From positions 372,001-436,000 of the forward strand of contig CAWUHX010000019.1 of assembly GCA_963922205.1 (NCBI GenBank): a DNA stretch of 64,000 nt, read 5' to 3'. Shown one piece after another: positions 57,201 through 64,000 of this stretch (positions within the stretch are counted from its first letter, which is position 1; each line of letters begins with the position of its first letter). A model generated the notes under the pieces. It ran no database searches. It was not told the origin of the DNA and worked only from the letters and a program-made list of their open reading frames with translations. The translations under genes were made by a program, and so were the position numbers. This DNA comes from Romanomermis culicivorax (Eukaryota > Nematoda > Enoplea > Mermithida > Mermithidae).

Positions 57201-60137
57201 ATTTGAATTAAAAATTAATTTAAATTAAAAATTAATTTAAATTAAAAATTAATTAAAATTAAAAATTAATTAAAATTAAAAATTAATTTAAATTAAAAAT
57301 TAATTTAAATTAAAAATTAATTTAAATTAAAAATTAATTTAAATTAAAAATTGATTTGAATCAAAAATTAATTTAAATTAAAAATTAATCCAAATTAAAA
57401 ATTAAATTAAATTAGAAATTAATATGAATCAAAAATTAATTAAAATTGAAAATTAATTTGAATTAAAAATTAAATTAAATTCATAACTAAATTAGATTTC
57501 AAATTTAACTGACTTATAAATTAAAAATGAATTATAAATTGAACTAAACAAAAAAATACATTGAATTTAACTAAAACAAATTTCAATAAACTAGGAATTG
57601 AACTTGACTGAAAAAAATTCCATTGAACGATAAATAAAGTTTAATCAAAAAAAAAATTGCAATTGAACTATTAATTAAGTTTAACTGAAAAATATTCATT
57701 CAAACTATTAATAAAAGTTGACTAAAAAATTGACGATTAAACTTTAAATTCAATTTAACTCTAAATAAACAAAAAAACATTACCTTAATTAAAGGAATAA
57801 AAAACAATTTTTCTTCAATTTAATTTTAGTGGAACAAATTTTATTAAAAACTCTAAAATAAATAAAGCTGTAAATTATAAATTTAATTTCATATAAAACA
57901 TTGAATTTTCGTTGGATTGCAAAATAAAATTTTAATTTCAGTTTGTCGAATTAGAATTTTAATTCAGCTTTTTTAAATTTTAATTTCTCGAATTTCAACT
58001 TTCAAATTTTCGAATTTCAAATTTTCAAATTTCAAATTTTCAAATTTCAAATTTTCAAATTTCAAATTTCAAATTTCAAATTCTTAAATTTTAAATTTTC
58101 AAATTCCAAATTTTCAAATTTCAAATTTTCAAATTTCAAATTTTCAAATTTCAAATTTTCAAATTTTCAAATTCCAAATTTTCAAATTTCAAATTTTCAA
58201 ATTTCAAATTTCCAAATTTCAAATTTTCAAATTTCAAATTTTCAAATTTCAAATTTTCAAATTTCAAATTTTCAAATTTCAAATTTTCAAATTTCAAATT
58301 TTCAATTTTCAAATTTAGAATTTTCAAATTTTCAAATTTTCAAATTTCAAATTTTCAAATTTTCAAATTTCAAATTCTCAAATTTCAAATTTTCAAATTT
58401 CAAATTTAAGTTTCAAAATAGATAAATTTTTAAACTAAATAAAATTTAAAATTGAAGGCAATTTAAAATTAAATGCAATTTGAAATCGAATAAAGATGAG
58501 AATTTAATTTAAATTCAAAATATTGCTTAAATCCAGAAATTAATATAAATTCAAAATTTAATTCAAATTCAGAATTTAATTGAAATTCAAAATTTAATTC
58601 AAATTCAAAATTTAATTCAAATTCAAAATTTAATTTAAATTCAGAATATATTTTAAATTCAAAATTTAATTTAAATTCAAAATTTAATTTAAATTCGAAA
58701 TTTAATTTGAATTCGAAATTTAATTTAAATTCAAAATTTAATTTAAATTCAAAATTTAATTTCAATTCAAAAATTGATTTAAATTCAAAATTCAATTTAA
58801 ATTCAAAATTCAATTTAAATCCAAAATTTAATTCAAATTACAAATTCAATTTTAATTTAAAATTTTATTTTGATTCAAAATATGATTAGAATTCAGTTTT
58901 TTAAATTTGAAATTTAATCAGAATAAAAAACTTAATCAAAATACAAAATCTAATTAAAATTCAAAATTTAATCAAAACTCCAAATTGAATCTTCATTAAA
59001 TTAATTTAATTCTAATTAAATTAAATTGATTCTAATTAAATTAAATTAATTCAAATTAAATTGAATTAATTCTAATTAAATTAAATTAATTCAATTTAAA
59101 TCAAATTAATTATAATTAAATTAAATTAGTTCTAATTGAATTAAATTAATTCTTCTTAAATTAAATTAATTCTATTTAAATTAAATTAATTCTAATTAAA
59201 TTAAATTATTTCTGGTTGAATTAAATTCATTCTAATTAGATTAAACTAATTCTATTTAAATTAAATCAAATCTAATTAAATTAGAAATAAAAAATTTGAA
59301 TAAAAATAAAAAATTCAAATGAAAATATTCAAATGAGAATGAAAGATTGAAATCAAAGTAAAAAAATAAAATCAGACAACTGAATATTTCATAGATTTGA
59401 TTTGTTTTCGAAATTCAATTCTACACCTCCATTTTCATATGAAACATGATTACATTGGAAATCACATACTTTTACTATTTCTAATAGACCATAATCCAGA
59501 GTAGTGGATCATCTTCATGACCGCTAAAAATGGCAGATCTACTTGTTGCTCGGCTGCTGTACAACATGATCTTAAATTCATGGTTACGAAAACTCATTCC
59601 ATAGCATGAAGATACAAACATAGGGATAAGGTAGAATGGGGTGGAATATTCCATCTGAATCCCTGACTATTCCTGCCTGAATTTAATCAAAGCAGGGAAA
59701 GCATTCATCCCATCATATAGGACCTTTGAGAAATTAACAAAAAAAGTCAGGTTTTTCTACCAAAATTAGTCCACTTGAAGAAAGAAATAATATTTTTGTC
59801 CCATAACACATTAAAATTATTGCACTGCTTCTCTGAGACCAATCCAAACTTAATAAGCAGTTCTTGAACGTCTCACCAGTGCTTTGGTAACATTGGACTT
59901 GTATACTAGACCAACTTCGAATTCGGGTTCGCCAGTGCAAACTTGGTCCAACAATTGTTTTCCAATTCGTATGTCATTTTCTGATAGCATTGGTTTTTTT
60001 AGCATAAGCTTCATATGATCATTGATGATCCACAAATTAACAGCCTCCCTTGCTCTTTCTGCGTCAGAAGCTTCCTCTGTGGCACTATAAAATCCGCAAC
60101 CTAGAGCCGACAGTATGATAAATGTTGTCAGGTGCAT
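33275..60137 (-). CDS. Small secreted protein, novel family, copy D; giant intron 2
   Basis: Three exons give an uninterrupted 228-aa product. Exon 1 (59877-60137, 87 codons) has a signal peptide [18 protein letters not shown], then [28 protein letters not shown] and [13 protein letters not shown], ending before GTGAGA in phase 0. Exon 2 (54346-54607) follows TTTTTCACAG, has [18 protein letters not shown] and [11 protein letters not shown], and ends AATG before GTGAGC in phase 1. Exon 3 (33275-33438) follows TTGTTTAG and encodes [20 protein letters not shown] and [12 protein letters not shown], ending TAA. Cys residues in the FCKV and HCRQ positions are shared with copy B. Intron 1 holds a mariner and AT satellites; intron 2 (20.9 kb) holds a hAT MITE and the whole gypsy element. 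Splicing across it is inferred. Function is unknown. Confidence 0.75.
33580..34386. mobile_element. hAT-type non-autonomous element, perfect 8-bp TSD
   Basis: Ends TATGGATGGGAGGAATCC and, reversed, TAGTGATGAAACAAATCC, flanked by GTAGGTAC on both sides (33572-33579, 34387-34394). Subterminal GAATCCGAATC repeats occur at both ends in inverted orientation. The 807 bp body has no transposase. It sits in intron 2 of the 33275-60137 gene, about 145 bp from the gypsy LTR. Confidence 0.85.
34532..35104 (+). repeat. 5' LTR of the gypsy element
   Basis: 573 bp, TGTTGTAGTG ... AAAATACAACA. It carries TTATATTTTTTGTG (TATA-like) near 34690 and a TAAAAGGTAG-GACAATTAAAG region further on. It differs from the 3' LTR at about 16 positions (~2.8 %), roughly ten of them CG versus TG or CA. 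Confidence 0.95.
35106..35123 (+). promoter_or_regulatory. Primer-binding site
   Basis: TGGTGACCGTTTGGATTG begins one base after the 5' LTR, in the usual PBS position and with the obligatory TGG that pairs with a tRNA CCA end. The tRNA species was not identified. The relic at 61763 has the comparable TTGGTGAGC at the same place. Confidence 0.75.
35242..37982 (+). pseudogene. Gypsy gag with multiple C-to-T stops
   Basis: The first ATG of the frame (35242) gives [20 protein letters not shown], a Pro/Ala-rich start. Capsid-like sequence runs at about 36350-36870 ([41 protein letters not shown]). An Arg/Ser-rich tract follows ([18 protein letters not shown], near 36980-37040), then one CCHC-like knuckle C-x2-H-x4-H-x4-C ([15 protein letters not shown], about 37324-37368), then an Asn/Tyr/Gln/Pro-rich tail. 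In-frame stops are TAA 35971, TGA 37174, 37288, 37459 and 37525, and TAA 37807; each is one C-to-T change from CAA or CGA. An in-frame GTG at 35014 lies in the LTR and is not a credible start. Gag would form the particle shell and bind RNA. Confidence 0.85.
38003..40687 (+). pseudogene. Pol: retropepsin, reverse transcriptase, RNase H
   Basis: The protease has [14 protein letters not shown] (Asp codon at 38066) and the flap-side [13 protein letters not shown]. The reverse transcriptase begins [11 protein letters not shown], with [26 protein letters not shown] and the catalytic YIDD at 39620-39631. RNase H has [21 protein letters not shown] and RTDHKPLEW, and continues to [10 protein letters not shown]. 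The frame differs from gag, so a programmed frameshift or a later indel separates them. TAG 38000 and TGA 39080 break the frame; both fit CAG/CGA changes. It ends TAA at 40685-40687, one base overlapping the next frame. Together these domains convert element RNA to DNA. Confidence 0.9.
40687..41979 (+). pseudogene. Pol: integrase with GPF module
   Basis: The zinc-binding HHCC region ([11 protein letters not shown] ... CKICQ, about 40890-41020) is followed by the catalytic core: Asp in VATDIV, Asp in [12 protein letters not shown], and Glu in [11 protein letters not shown]. The C-terminal part has [14 protein letters not shown], the GPY/F module typical of many Ty3/gypsy integrases; no chromodomain is seen. 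The frame is shifted relative to RT: the upstream sequence in this frame ([17 protein letters not shown]) still reads as protein, so an indel near 40630-40660 is likely. TAA 41581 fits CAA to TAA. The frame ends TAG at 41977-41979. The enzyme would insert the cDNA, making 4-bp duplications. Confidence 0.9.
41980..42483 (+). other. Element non-coding spacer after integrase
   Basis: Between the integrase stop and the next ATG. A hydrophobic open stretch at 42298-42480 lacks an ATG. There is a purine run AGGAGGGGG at 42200, resembling an internal polypurine tract. Confidence 0.4.
42484..42708 (+). CDS. Small element ORF with PPPY motif and one membrane segment
   Basis: ATG 42484 opens a 74-codon frame: [20 protein letters not shown], then a charged stretch, then a hydrophobic segment [18 protein letters not shown]. 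It runs into a C-run (near 42690-42699) after which another frame ([12 protein letters not shown]) continues, so an indel in the homopolymer may have truncated it. PPxY motifs can bind WW-domain proteins; a role here is inference only. No envelope glycoprotein features are seen. Function unknown. Confidence 0.4.
   Translation: MTTPSTSPSATADEPPPYCESINVNKRYVRWAERQPHQNDLSFACDGTFMFYASLAVFSCMLFCLGPHGHPPPL
42765..42994 (+). pseudogene. Broken linker coding region in the 3' ORF
   Basis: One frame reads [20 protein letters not shown] and [18 protein letters not shown] before TAA (CAA to TAA likely), then [15 protein letters not shown]. This looks like decayed coding sequence joining the small PPPY frame to the exonuclease-like region. 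No domain recognised. Confidence 0.35.
42995..43790 (+). pseudogene. DEDD 3'-5' exonuclease-like domain in the element's 3' ORF
   Basis: The open part 42995-43558 has, in order: [11 protein letters not shown] (motif I, D-x-E), [17 protein letters not shown] (the strand pair that follows in RNase D/WRN-type domains), and [20 protein letters not shown] (motif II Asp). After a TGA at 43556 (one C-to-T from CGA) the same frame continues [12 protein letters not shown] and [20 protein letters not shown], matching the S/T-L-x-x-L-V-x-x-x-L-G-x-x-L-x-K block of the family. A frame change near 43710 leads to [18 protein letters not shown], a possible motif III with Y-x2-D instead of the usual Y-x3-D. 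The start codon is uncertain (no ATG at 42995). The assignment rests on motif order only. Confidence 0.5.
43813..44290 (+). pseudogene. 3' ORF continuation, unknown domain
   Basis: Frame 43813-44205 reads [39 protein letters not shown] and [17 protein letters not shown], ending TGA; a second frame then gives [18 protein letters not shown] and KVDKFPPSL to about 44290. GC content falls sharply just after, marking the AT-rich block. No domain recognised. Confidence 0.4.
44749..44991. mobile_element. Poly-G/C hAT MITE, copy 1
   Basis: 243 bp, ends CATACCTGTA...TACAGGTATG, perfect 8-bp TSD ATAATATT (44741-44748, 44992-44999). The interior has alternating long G and C runs (up to ~14) and a central TTTTTTGGCCTTTTTTGGGAAA. 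Confidence 0.85.
45303..45510. mobile_element. Poly-G/C hAT MITE, copy 2
   Basis: 208 bp, same ends, perfect TSD CTCAGGTC (45295-45302, 45511-45518). Very similar to copy 1 apart from homopolymer lengths and a missing TTTCGGATTTA block. Confidence 0.85.
46147..46308. mobile_element. Poly-G/C hAT MITE, copy 3 (diverged)
   Basis: 162 bp, ends CATACCTACC and TACAGGTATT; flanks TTGATCTT and TTGATCCC agree at 6 of 8 positions. Its left poly-G arm is largely lost, so it is older than copies 1 and 2. Confidence 0.7.
47930..48260. repeat. Diverged direct repeat, unit 1
   Basis: Aligns with 49890-50195: ACATTTTAGAGATCTCGAAAT, GGAAAGTAACTTTTGATC, AATTTTAGAATGAGCA and GCCTGTGCAAAAA-type blocks recur in the same order. 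Identity is perhaps 65-75 % by eye. Confidence 0.5.
49577..49735. mobile_element. Poly-G/C hAT MITE, copy 4 (inverted)
   Basis: 159 bp, ends TATACCTGTAAGAGG and TACAGGTATG, perfect TSD GATATCCG (49569-49576, 49736-49743). It is in the opposite orientation to copies 1 and 2 and inserted in a local GATATCC-rich tract. Confidence 0.8.
49890..50195. repeat. Diverged direct repeat, unit 2
   Basis: Partner of 47930-48260, about 1.95 kb downstream, same orientation. Confidence 0.5.
52491..53096 (+). CDS. Last ORF of the gypsy element, basic Arg/His/Asn-rich tail
   Basis: This 201-codon frame (open from 52482; no ATG at 52491) reads [20 protein letters not shown] and [15 protein letters not shown], then a Pro-rich linker, then a strongly basic tail ([39 protein letters not shown]) ending TGA. 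The tail suggests nucleic-acid binding. It is probably the 3' end of the same reading frame that was split by the AT-rich block; [16 protein letters not shown] could be the last helix of an exonuclease fold, but this is speculative. Confidence 0.45.
   Translation: MPGLWAEELGVVDAVHTAHLALFLYESRELDNPSCLLQAYNTAVSLIDSWMAYPRYAPFPQLPEIADIQRIYLQYHSETDRPAPLLCRHDFSARNLLPLRPLLPTGLPSDRPSLIATQLPPRGVNPLSPLQSQTYTSSSRCRDSTDYGRNRNPRTVRFHGHDDPRDPHGYHNDRYRQNERNHRNSQQNYRSASDTRQRHCH
53097..53482 (+). other. 3' untranslated region of the gypsy element
   Basis: A hydrophobic then Pro/Thr-rich open frame (53121-53417) exists but lacks support; the region leads into the polypurine tract. Confidence 0.4.
53483..53495 (+). 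promoter_or_regulatory. Polypurine tract
   Basis: AAGGGGGGAGGGG abuts the 3' LTR directly, the standard plus-strand priming site. Confidence 0.9.
53496..54068 (+). repeat. 3' LTR of the gypsy element
   Basis: 573 bp, same length as the 5' LTR, TGTTGTAGTG ... AAAATACAACA, followed by TTTG of the TSD. About 16 differences from the 5' copy and no indels. Confidence 0.95.
54876..56190 (+). mobile_element. mariner transposon, 1315 bp, inactive
   Basis: Flanked by TA (54874-54875, 56191-56192). Terminal inverted repeats of about 28 bp begin CGAGGGGCGTTCATTTAAT and differ at one position (CCGTGCTAG against TCGTGCTAG). Length and structure are those of a full-length mariner. It lies in intron 1 of the 33275-60137 gene. 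Confidence 0.95.
55058..56125 (+). pseudogene. mariner transposase, broken
   Basis: The N-terminal part has [17 protein letters not shown] and [12 protein letters not shown] (helix-turn-helix region). The catalytic part has ITMDET (first Asp), LLQHDNA (second Asp) and [17 protein letters not shown], where the third catalytic Asp of the DD34D triad (normally S-D-Y) is Asn. Stops occur in FYR*LI, QWR*KD and DNA*PH (Arg expected in the last, CGA to TGA). A T-run near 55091-55100 shifts the frame close to the start. Non-functional. Confidence 0.9.
56193..56849. other. Intron 1 spacer
   Basis: Between the mariner and the AT satellite block; nothing recognised. Confidence 0.4.
56850..59290. repeat. 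Composite AT-rich satellite cluster
   Basis: Four distinct arrays follow one another: ~17-bp AAATTAATTTAAATTAA units (56850-57480), ~15-bp AAATTTCAAATTTTC units (58000-58400), 18-bp AATTTAATTTAAATTCAA units (58500-58870) and 20-bp TTCTAATTAAATTAAATTAA units (58980-59280), with degenerate spacers. It occupies intron 1 of the 33275-60137 gene. Confidence 0.9.
59291..59876. other. Intron 1 sequence next to exon 1
   Basis: Nothing recognised beyond the exon 1 donor at its right edge. Confidence 0.4.
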
Positions 60138-60781
60138 GTTCGGTGTTTTAGTTCATATTACCCAATAAATAGAAATCTCCATCAGAAGTTTTCAAAAAAT
60201 TGTATGGACAGTAAATAGATAAGCAATGCTTATCTAGCAATAAAGCTCCTGCTTTTTTTACTTCTCTAAAATACTTATTCTGAAGAAATCTGAAAGCTAG
60301 CACTATTTCGCAAAAAACTTGCCATGAAATCCTATTTCATAGAGGAATGGAAACTCGTGAACACAATATACTTACTTTAAGCAATTTTTTTCAATAATCA
60401 CAAGCATTTATAAAGTTCATGCCAATCTGAGTGTGCAAAAAAAACAAAAACAGTTGGGAAAATCGCCAGTGTGGTATGTTCTCATCTGTACATAGGTCAA
60501 CAGGAATCAGCAAGTTAACTAAAGGGCTTATTTATTGTACACAACTGATTATTGAAGGCCAGTCCAAAGAGTTCCAGAAAGTAAAGGTTAATATGTCAGA
60601 GGGTCAATTCCTCTGACCTTTGGTCCTCTAATTACTACATTTTTATTCCCTAGAGTTTCTTTGTTGTTAAAGTGTCTCCAAATATTATTAAGTAAACAAA
60701 CCGATAAAACGGTTTGTGTCACTCATTTTTGGCCCTAAAACAAACAAATAGATAGCGCGAAAGTTTTGCATATAACATGCA
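60138..60781. other. Upstream flank of the copy D gene
   Basis: Presumed promoter side of the minus-strand gene. No TATA box at a fixed distance is convincing. Nothing else recognised. Confidence 0.35.
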
Positions 60782-60785
60782 ACAT

Positions 60786-61253
60786 TGATGTTAAACACGC
60801 CATCGTGCAGTTTTTTCATTAGTGGTAATTTATCGTTTTTCGCAGGCGAAGTCGACGACCCCTTTTTGGTTGAGAAGGTAGTGAGTGAGTATTTGAGACA
60901 GGTAGTTCTGTCTCAGTTTTCTTTTGAGGAAGTTCAGTTTCAGTGGTGTAGAGGGCAAGGCCGCTTGGGCTGCATATTTAAGTATCCAAGAACCCCTGTG
61001 GCTCTTTGCGCAGGGGTGGATAAAGGAATTCGTCGGTCAGTGGCTAGTTCGGCATTTGTGTTTCCTGTTTGGTGTTGGACTCTAACATTTTTCTTCTGTT
61101 TTGTTCTCGCTTTATCAACAATAAATCTCTTCGTACAACCAGTTTCAGCTAGGTACTGTGGGTTAAGAGTTAGCACCGGGTTAGCCTCAGGGGCCGTACC
61201 AGATTGGATCTCCCAAGAACCGCAGCTAGGTAGCCGAGGGTATACGATCATCA
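60786..61253 (+). mobile_element. Solo LTR, TSD ACAT
   Basis: 468 bp with inverted ends TGATG...CATCA, flanked by ACAT (60782-60785, 61254-61257). Contains a CATATTTAAGTATCC TATA-like box near 60975 and CAACAATAAATCTC (AATAAA) near 61117, in the right order for R initiation and polyadenylation on the plus strand. A 168-codon open frame across it is fortuitous. Confidence 0.75.
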
Positions 61254-61334
61254 ACATTACAACAAATACAGTGCAACAGTTCTCTAGCTGACCAAACACA
61301 AACTTAAGCATTCACAAAGATACCATAACTAGAC

Positions 61335-61652
61335 TGTTGTGTTGGTCAGTAGGTTTATCCTCTACTGGCGTCCCACACATACAATGATGTGATTGAGGTA
61401 TCCATTACAATGGCCAGTTTGCATAATTTATTCATATATACAAAGGACGGTAAATAAAGATGATAGGAAGGCGAAAAGAGACGAATGATTAGTTGGCCAA
61501 AGGCCCAGCTATTTATACATGAAGAAAGAAGCTCACGTAAAATTTACATAGCCCGCAGTGGGCGAAAAATAATGTAACAAAAACGTGGGCATAATTTGCA
61601 TGCCCAAAAACTATATGCACCACCAACATGATGTGCACATGAAAACACATCA
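61335..61652 (+). mobile_element. Solo LTR, short family, copy 2
   Basis: 318 bp, TGTTGTGTTGG ... ACACATCA, flanked by TAGAC (61330-61334) and TAGAA (61653-61657). Homologous to 9344-9654 throughout. Confidence 0.65.
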
Positions 61653-61762
61653 TAGAATCCAACAGCAAACTGTTGAGTATTCTCCAGAAAACCCTCCCAA
61701 TGTCCCTCCCAATGTAAGATAAAGTCCTGAAAGAAGAATAGGGCCCACAACTGTAGCCCCAA

Positions 61763-62845
61763 TGTTGTAGTGTGTTTTGCCCATTTTGTATAACTTTATG
61801 ATAGGTTGTCGATTATGAGAAACCATGGGCAGGTACGATGTGAATTAAGTGAAATGGACCATCTCAGGCTGCTTACTGTAGGAAGTGAATTCAGTGTGTG
61901 TACTGGTGAGCTCTCTTAATGTTATTTTTTGTGTTGGTTTTTGTTACCAGTAGTTTTCCCCATCCACTTTCCTCAGTTTTCCCAGCACAGGTGAAATGAC
62001 ACATAGCTCCGCCACTTGTAATTGTTTTATACTAGTCGCCATTACGCAATTGTTATTCTCATAAGTTTTGTAAGTGTCTAGCTTTTTATTAGGTAAAATT
62101 ACATAATTGAAACGTTTCCTCTTTTTGACAAAGCATTGGGGATTCAAACTCGGAAACCGAACGTTTGAGAATTTGGATCATTCAATAGTGGGGCTTAAGT
62201 ACTTTAAGTTTAGTTCCTTTTCCGTTAAGCATGGATGTAGGGAACTTGTGCTTTAGGGACGATCCCTGGCTATTTCTCCTGCCGAATCTCTATTCTTTTT
62301 GAACTTTCGGACTAGGGCACGTAATGGTCCAAGTGATCTCTTAACCCCTCATTCATTTCGAAACATAATATTGGTGAGCCACTTGGGTTGCCCCCCTCAT
62401 TTCCACACCATTGCACTGCATTCAATTTTGGATCAAAATTCTGGAGAATCGCCCACACTAATCTTGCATTCAAGGATACTTGAAAAGATACTACAAATCG
62501 ATAATGACAATGCCTCACATCAAACATATACCAAATGATCAACTACAGCCACATTTGTGCATAAGCTGGCCCAATGCTTGAGCCACTCCTGCATGCCCCA
62601 CATTAAATTTTCACCCACAATCTCAACCCACCACCTCAACAGCTGATACCACCTTGGTTCGACCCAGTGGGCCACTGCAAGTGAGCCTCCAGCCTCTTAA
62701 CCCACTAGTTTTTACTTCCAGTCACGCCAGGCCCAAGGGGGAGCAAGTGTCCAACCTGCGGCAAACTTTCAACACAGACCTGCTGACAACCATAGCCATG
62801 CCCGTGGGTCTGCGACAGGCGCCTAGACCTACCCCAACTGATAGT
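61763..62845 (+). mobile_element. Relic 5' end of a gypsy element related to the 34532 element
   Basis: Begins TGTTGTAGTGTGTTTTGCCC (main element TGTTGTAGTGTGTTTTCCGCC). It shares a GTACTGGTGAGCTCTCT / GCACTGGTCTCTCT block, TTATTTTTTGTGT and GGGGCTTAAGTA. The LTR ends near 62370 (AAACATAATA), followed by TTGGTGAGCC in the PBS position. Beyond it a Pro-rich gag-like frame (VRPSGPLQVSLQPLNPL) continues until about 62845, where a minus-strand pol fragment takes over abruptly. The LTR is much more CG-depleted than in the main element, so it is an older relative. Confidence 0.65.
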
Positions 62846-64000
62846 GCTATGACTCCCTTATCCAGCATTTCTTGCACATGTTGTCTGATATATGGTCGTT
62901 GTTCAATGGCAGGTAATAATGTTTGGCCACAATTTTACAAGTTGGATGAGGAGTAGTTGTCAGAGGATCATGAGGTAGACTGAATACATCCCTGTATTTC
63001 CGGAGTTGCTGCATCGCCATCTCTTTCTACTCCTCTGACAATGTAGCTTTAGAGGTCATTTTATACAATGGTTCCAGAAACACAACTCCATCGAATTTTG
63101 ATTGTTTGGCATCTAAAATACCCTCTAGGCTATTTTATCCACAATTTCCAGCCTGTAAAATTGATACACTTGACTCTCCCCTAAATATAGAGTTATGGTA
63201 GCCAAGAACTTGATTAGGTTCCATCAGGCAACCAGAACCTTTATTGTTGGAGATTATCAATACAAATTCTTCCTTTGAACTATCGACTATAGTATCATCT
63301 ATTCTGAATCTCTTTTCTGAATCATTTCCTTCTACAATTATTCCATTTATCCTATTTGCCAAGAATTCGTTCCACAATTCAGCTTTCACTAGTAGGTCAG
63401 TTCCATGTGGGATGTAAATTCTATTACATGACACCACAGAGACGAGATCTTCCAGCTGCTGGACTAAGAAACCTTGATCTTCTTCAATAGGTTTTTCTTC
63501 GCATGATTCTGCTATCATCTGATTATGCGTCCCAAGTATTGGAATCACTTTCTTATCAGATGCTAACAAATCAATACTCCTTTTACACCCATCATAGTCA
63601 TTGAACCTTTTCCCAAATCTATTATTCTGTTGACTTCGGCATGTGCTAGGAAGTCTGTTCCCAATATCAAATCCTCTGCAGACCCTGGTATTATGATAGC
63701 CTTAACCAGAAAACGTCCATGATCACATTACAATTGAAATTGAATGTAACCATGTCCACTCACTACTTTACCATAGGCAACAGTGACTTTCAGGATCTTG
63801 GAGTACACTGTATACTCCAGTCCAAGTGATTTTTTCAAGAAATCATCTGATATGACCGAACTCTGAGCTCCAGTATCAATCAGTGCCTTTGTAGTAGTGG
63901 AACACACAGTTACTTTAATGAGAAATGGTTGCGTTCTAGGGTATCTGGCTAACATATCCAGTTCCTCTGCAGTTGCCTTTCTACCACACTCTGCACTGCA
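62846..64000 (-). pseudogene. Gypsy pol fragment (protease to RT start), cut at both ends
   Basis: Reading leftward from the window edge: retropepsin FLIKVTVCSTTTKALIDTGA and SSVISDDFLKKSLGLE (63728-63955), then after a stop (CAA to TAA likely) DLILGTDFLAHAEVNRII (near 63640), a spacer domain (63135-63569, FLVQQLEDLVSVV, IYIPHGTDLLVKAELWN), then LRKYRDVFSLPHDP and, in another frame, EQRPYIRQHVQEMLDKGVI near 62860-62910. These match the same parts of the plus-strand element ([25 protein letters not shown]). It is truncated at ~62845 by the junction with the plus-strand relic and continues beyond 64000. Confidence 0.85.

Noticed and set aside
58469-58889. Open frames encoding LNFEFK or FNSK repeats on both strands
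   Set aside because: They are the translation of an 18-bp AT satellite, open on both strands; no start context, splice site or non-repetitive part.
60785-61291. 168-codon open frame
   Set aside because: It lies across a solo LTR (TSD ACAT, TATA-like box, AATAAA) and has no protein-like conservation.

Overview
This is eukaryotic, AT-rich, intron-bearing DNA, most likely from an invertebrate (probably an arthropod; species not identifiable by eye). Evidence: spliced genes with GT-AG introns of conserved phase, tRNA-derived SINE heads, solo LTRs, hAT, mariner and Tc1-like elements with target-site duplications (TSDs), and a long Ty3/gypsy LTR retrotransposon. There are no operons, ribosome binding sites or CRISPR arrays.

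Host genes are sparse. The clearest are minus-strand members of a small secreted-protein family (about 230 aa, three coding exons, intron phases 0 and 1). Two look intact: 13530-19644 (exons 13530-13696, 14080-14335, 19375-19644) and 33275-60137 (exons 33275-33438, 54346-54607, 59877-60137). Two decayed copies lie at 3931-4885 and 5996-6785. A TBP-like gene lies on the minus strand at 30963-31525, facing a decayed inverted paralogue that begins near 28.47 kb. A few further small exons are possible.

The centre (34532-54068) is one 19.5 kb Ty3/gypsy element inserted in intron 2 of the 33275-60137 gene. It has 573 bp LTRs differing at about 16 sites, TSD TTTG, a PBS, a polypurine tract, gag, protease, RT-RNase H, integrase with a GPF module, and extra 3' reading frames, one of which resembles a DEDD 3'-5' exonuclease. 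It is dead: its reading frames carry nine or more stops, each explicable by a single C-to-T change. An AT-rich block of about 8 kb (near 44.3-52.48 kb) interrupts its 3' ORF region and carries four copies of a poly-G/poly-C hAT MITE.

The rest is a graveyard of mobile DNA. It holds six solo LTRs in four families, a mariner (54876-56190), a hAT transposase relic (18038-19146), a hAT MITE (33580-34386), a Tc1-like long-TIR element (28910-30134), a second relic 5' end related to the main element (61763-62845), a minus-strand gypsy pol running off the right edge, a minus-strand gag-like relic at 868-3669, SINE heads, long inverted repeats and AT-rich satellite arrays (20.65-21.56 and 56.85-59.29 kb). 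All alignments were made by eye; identities are approximate.
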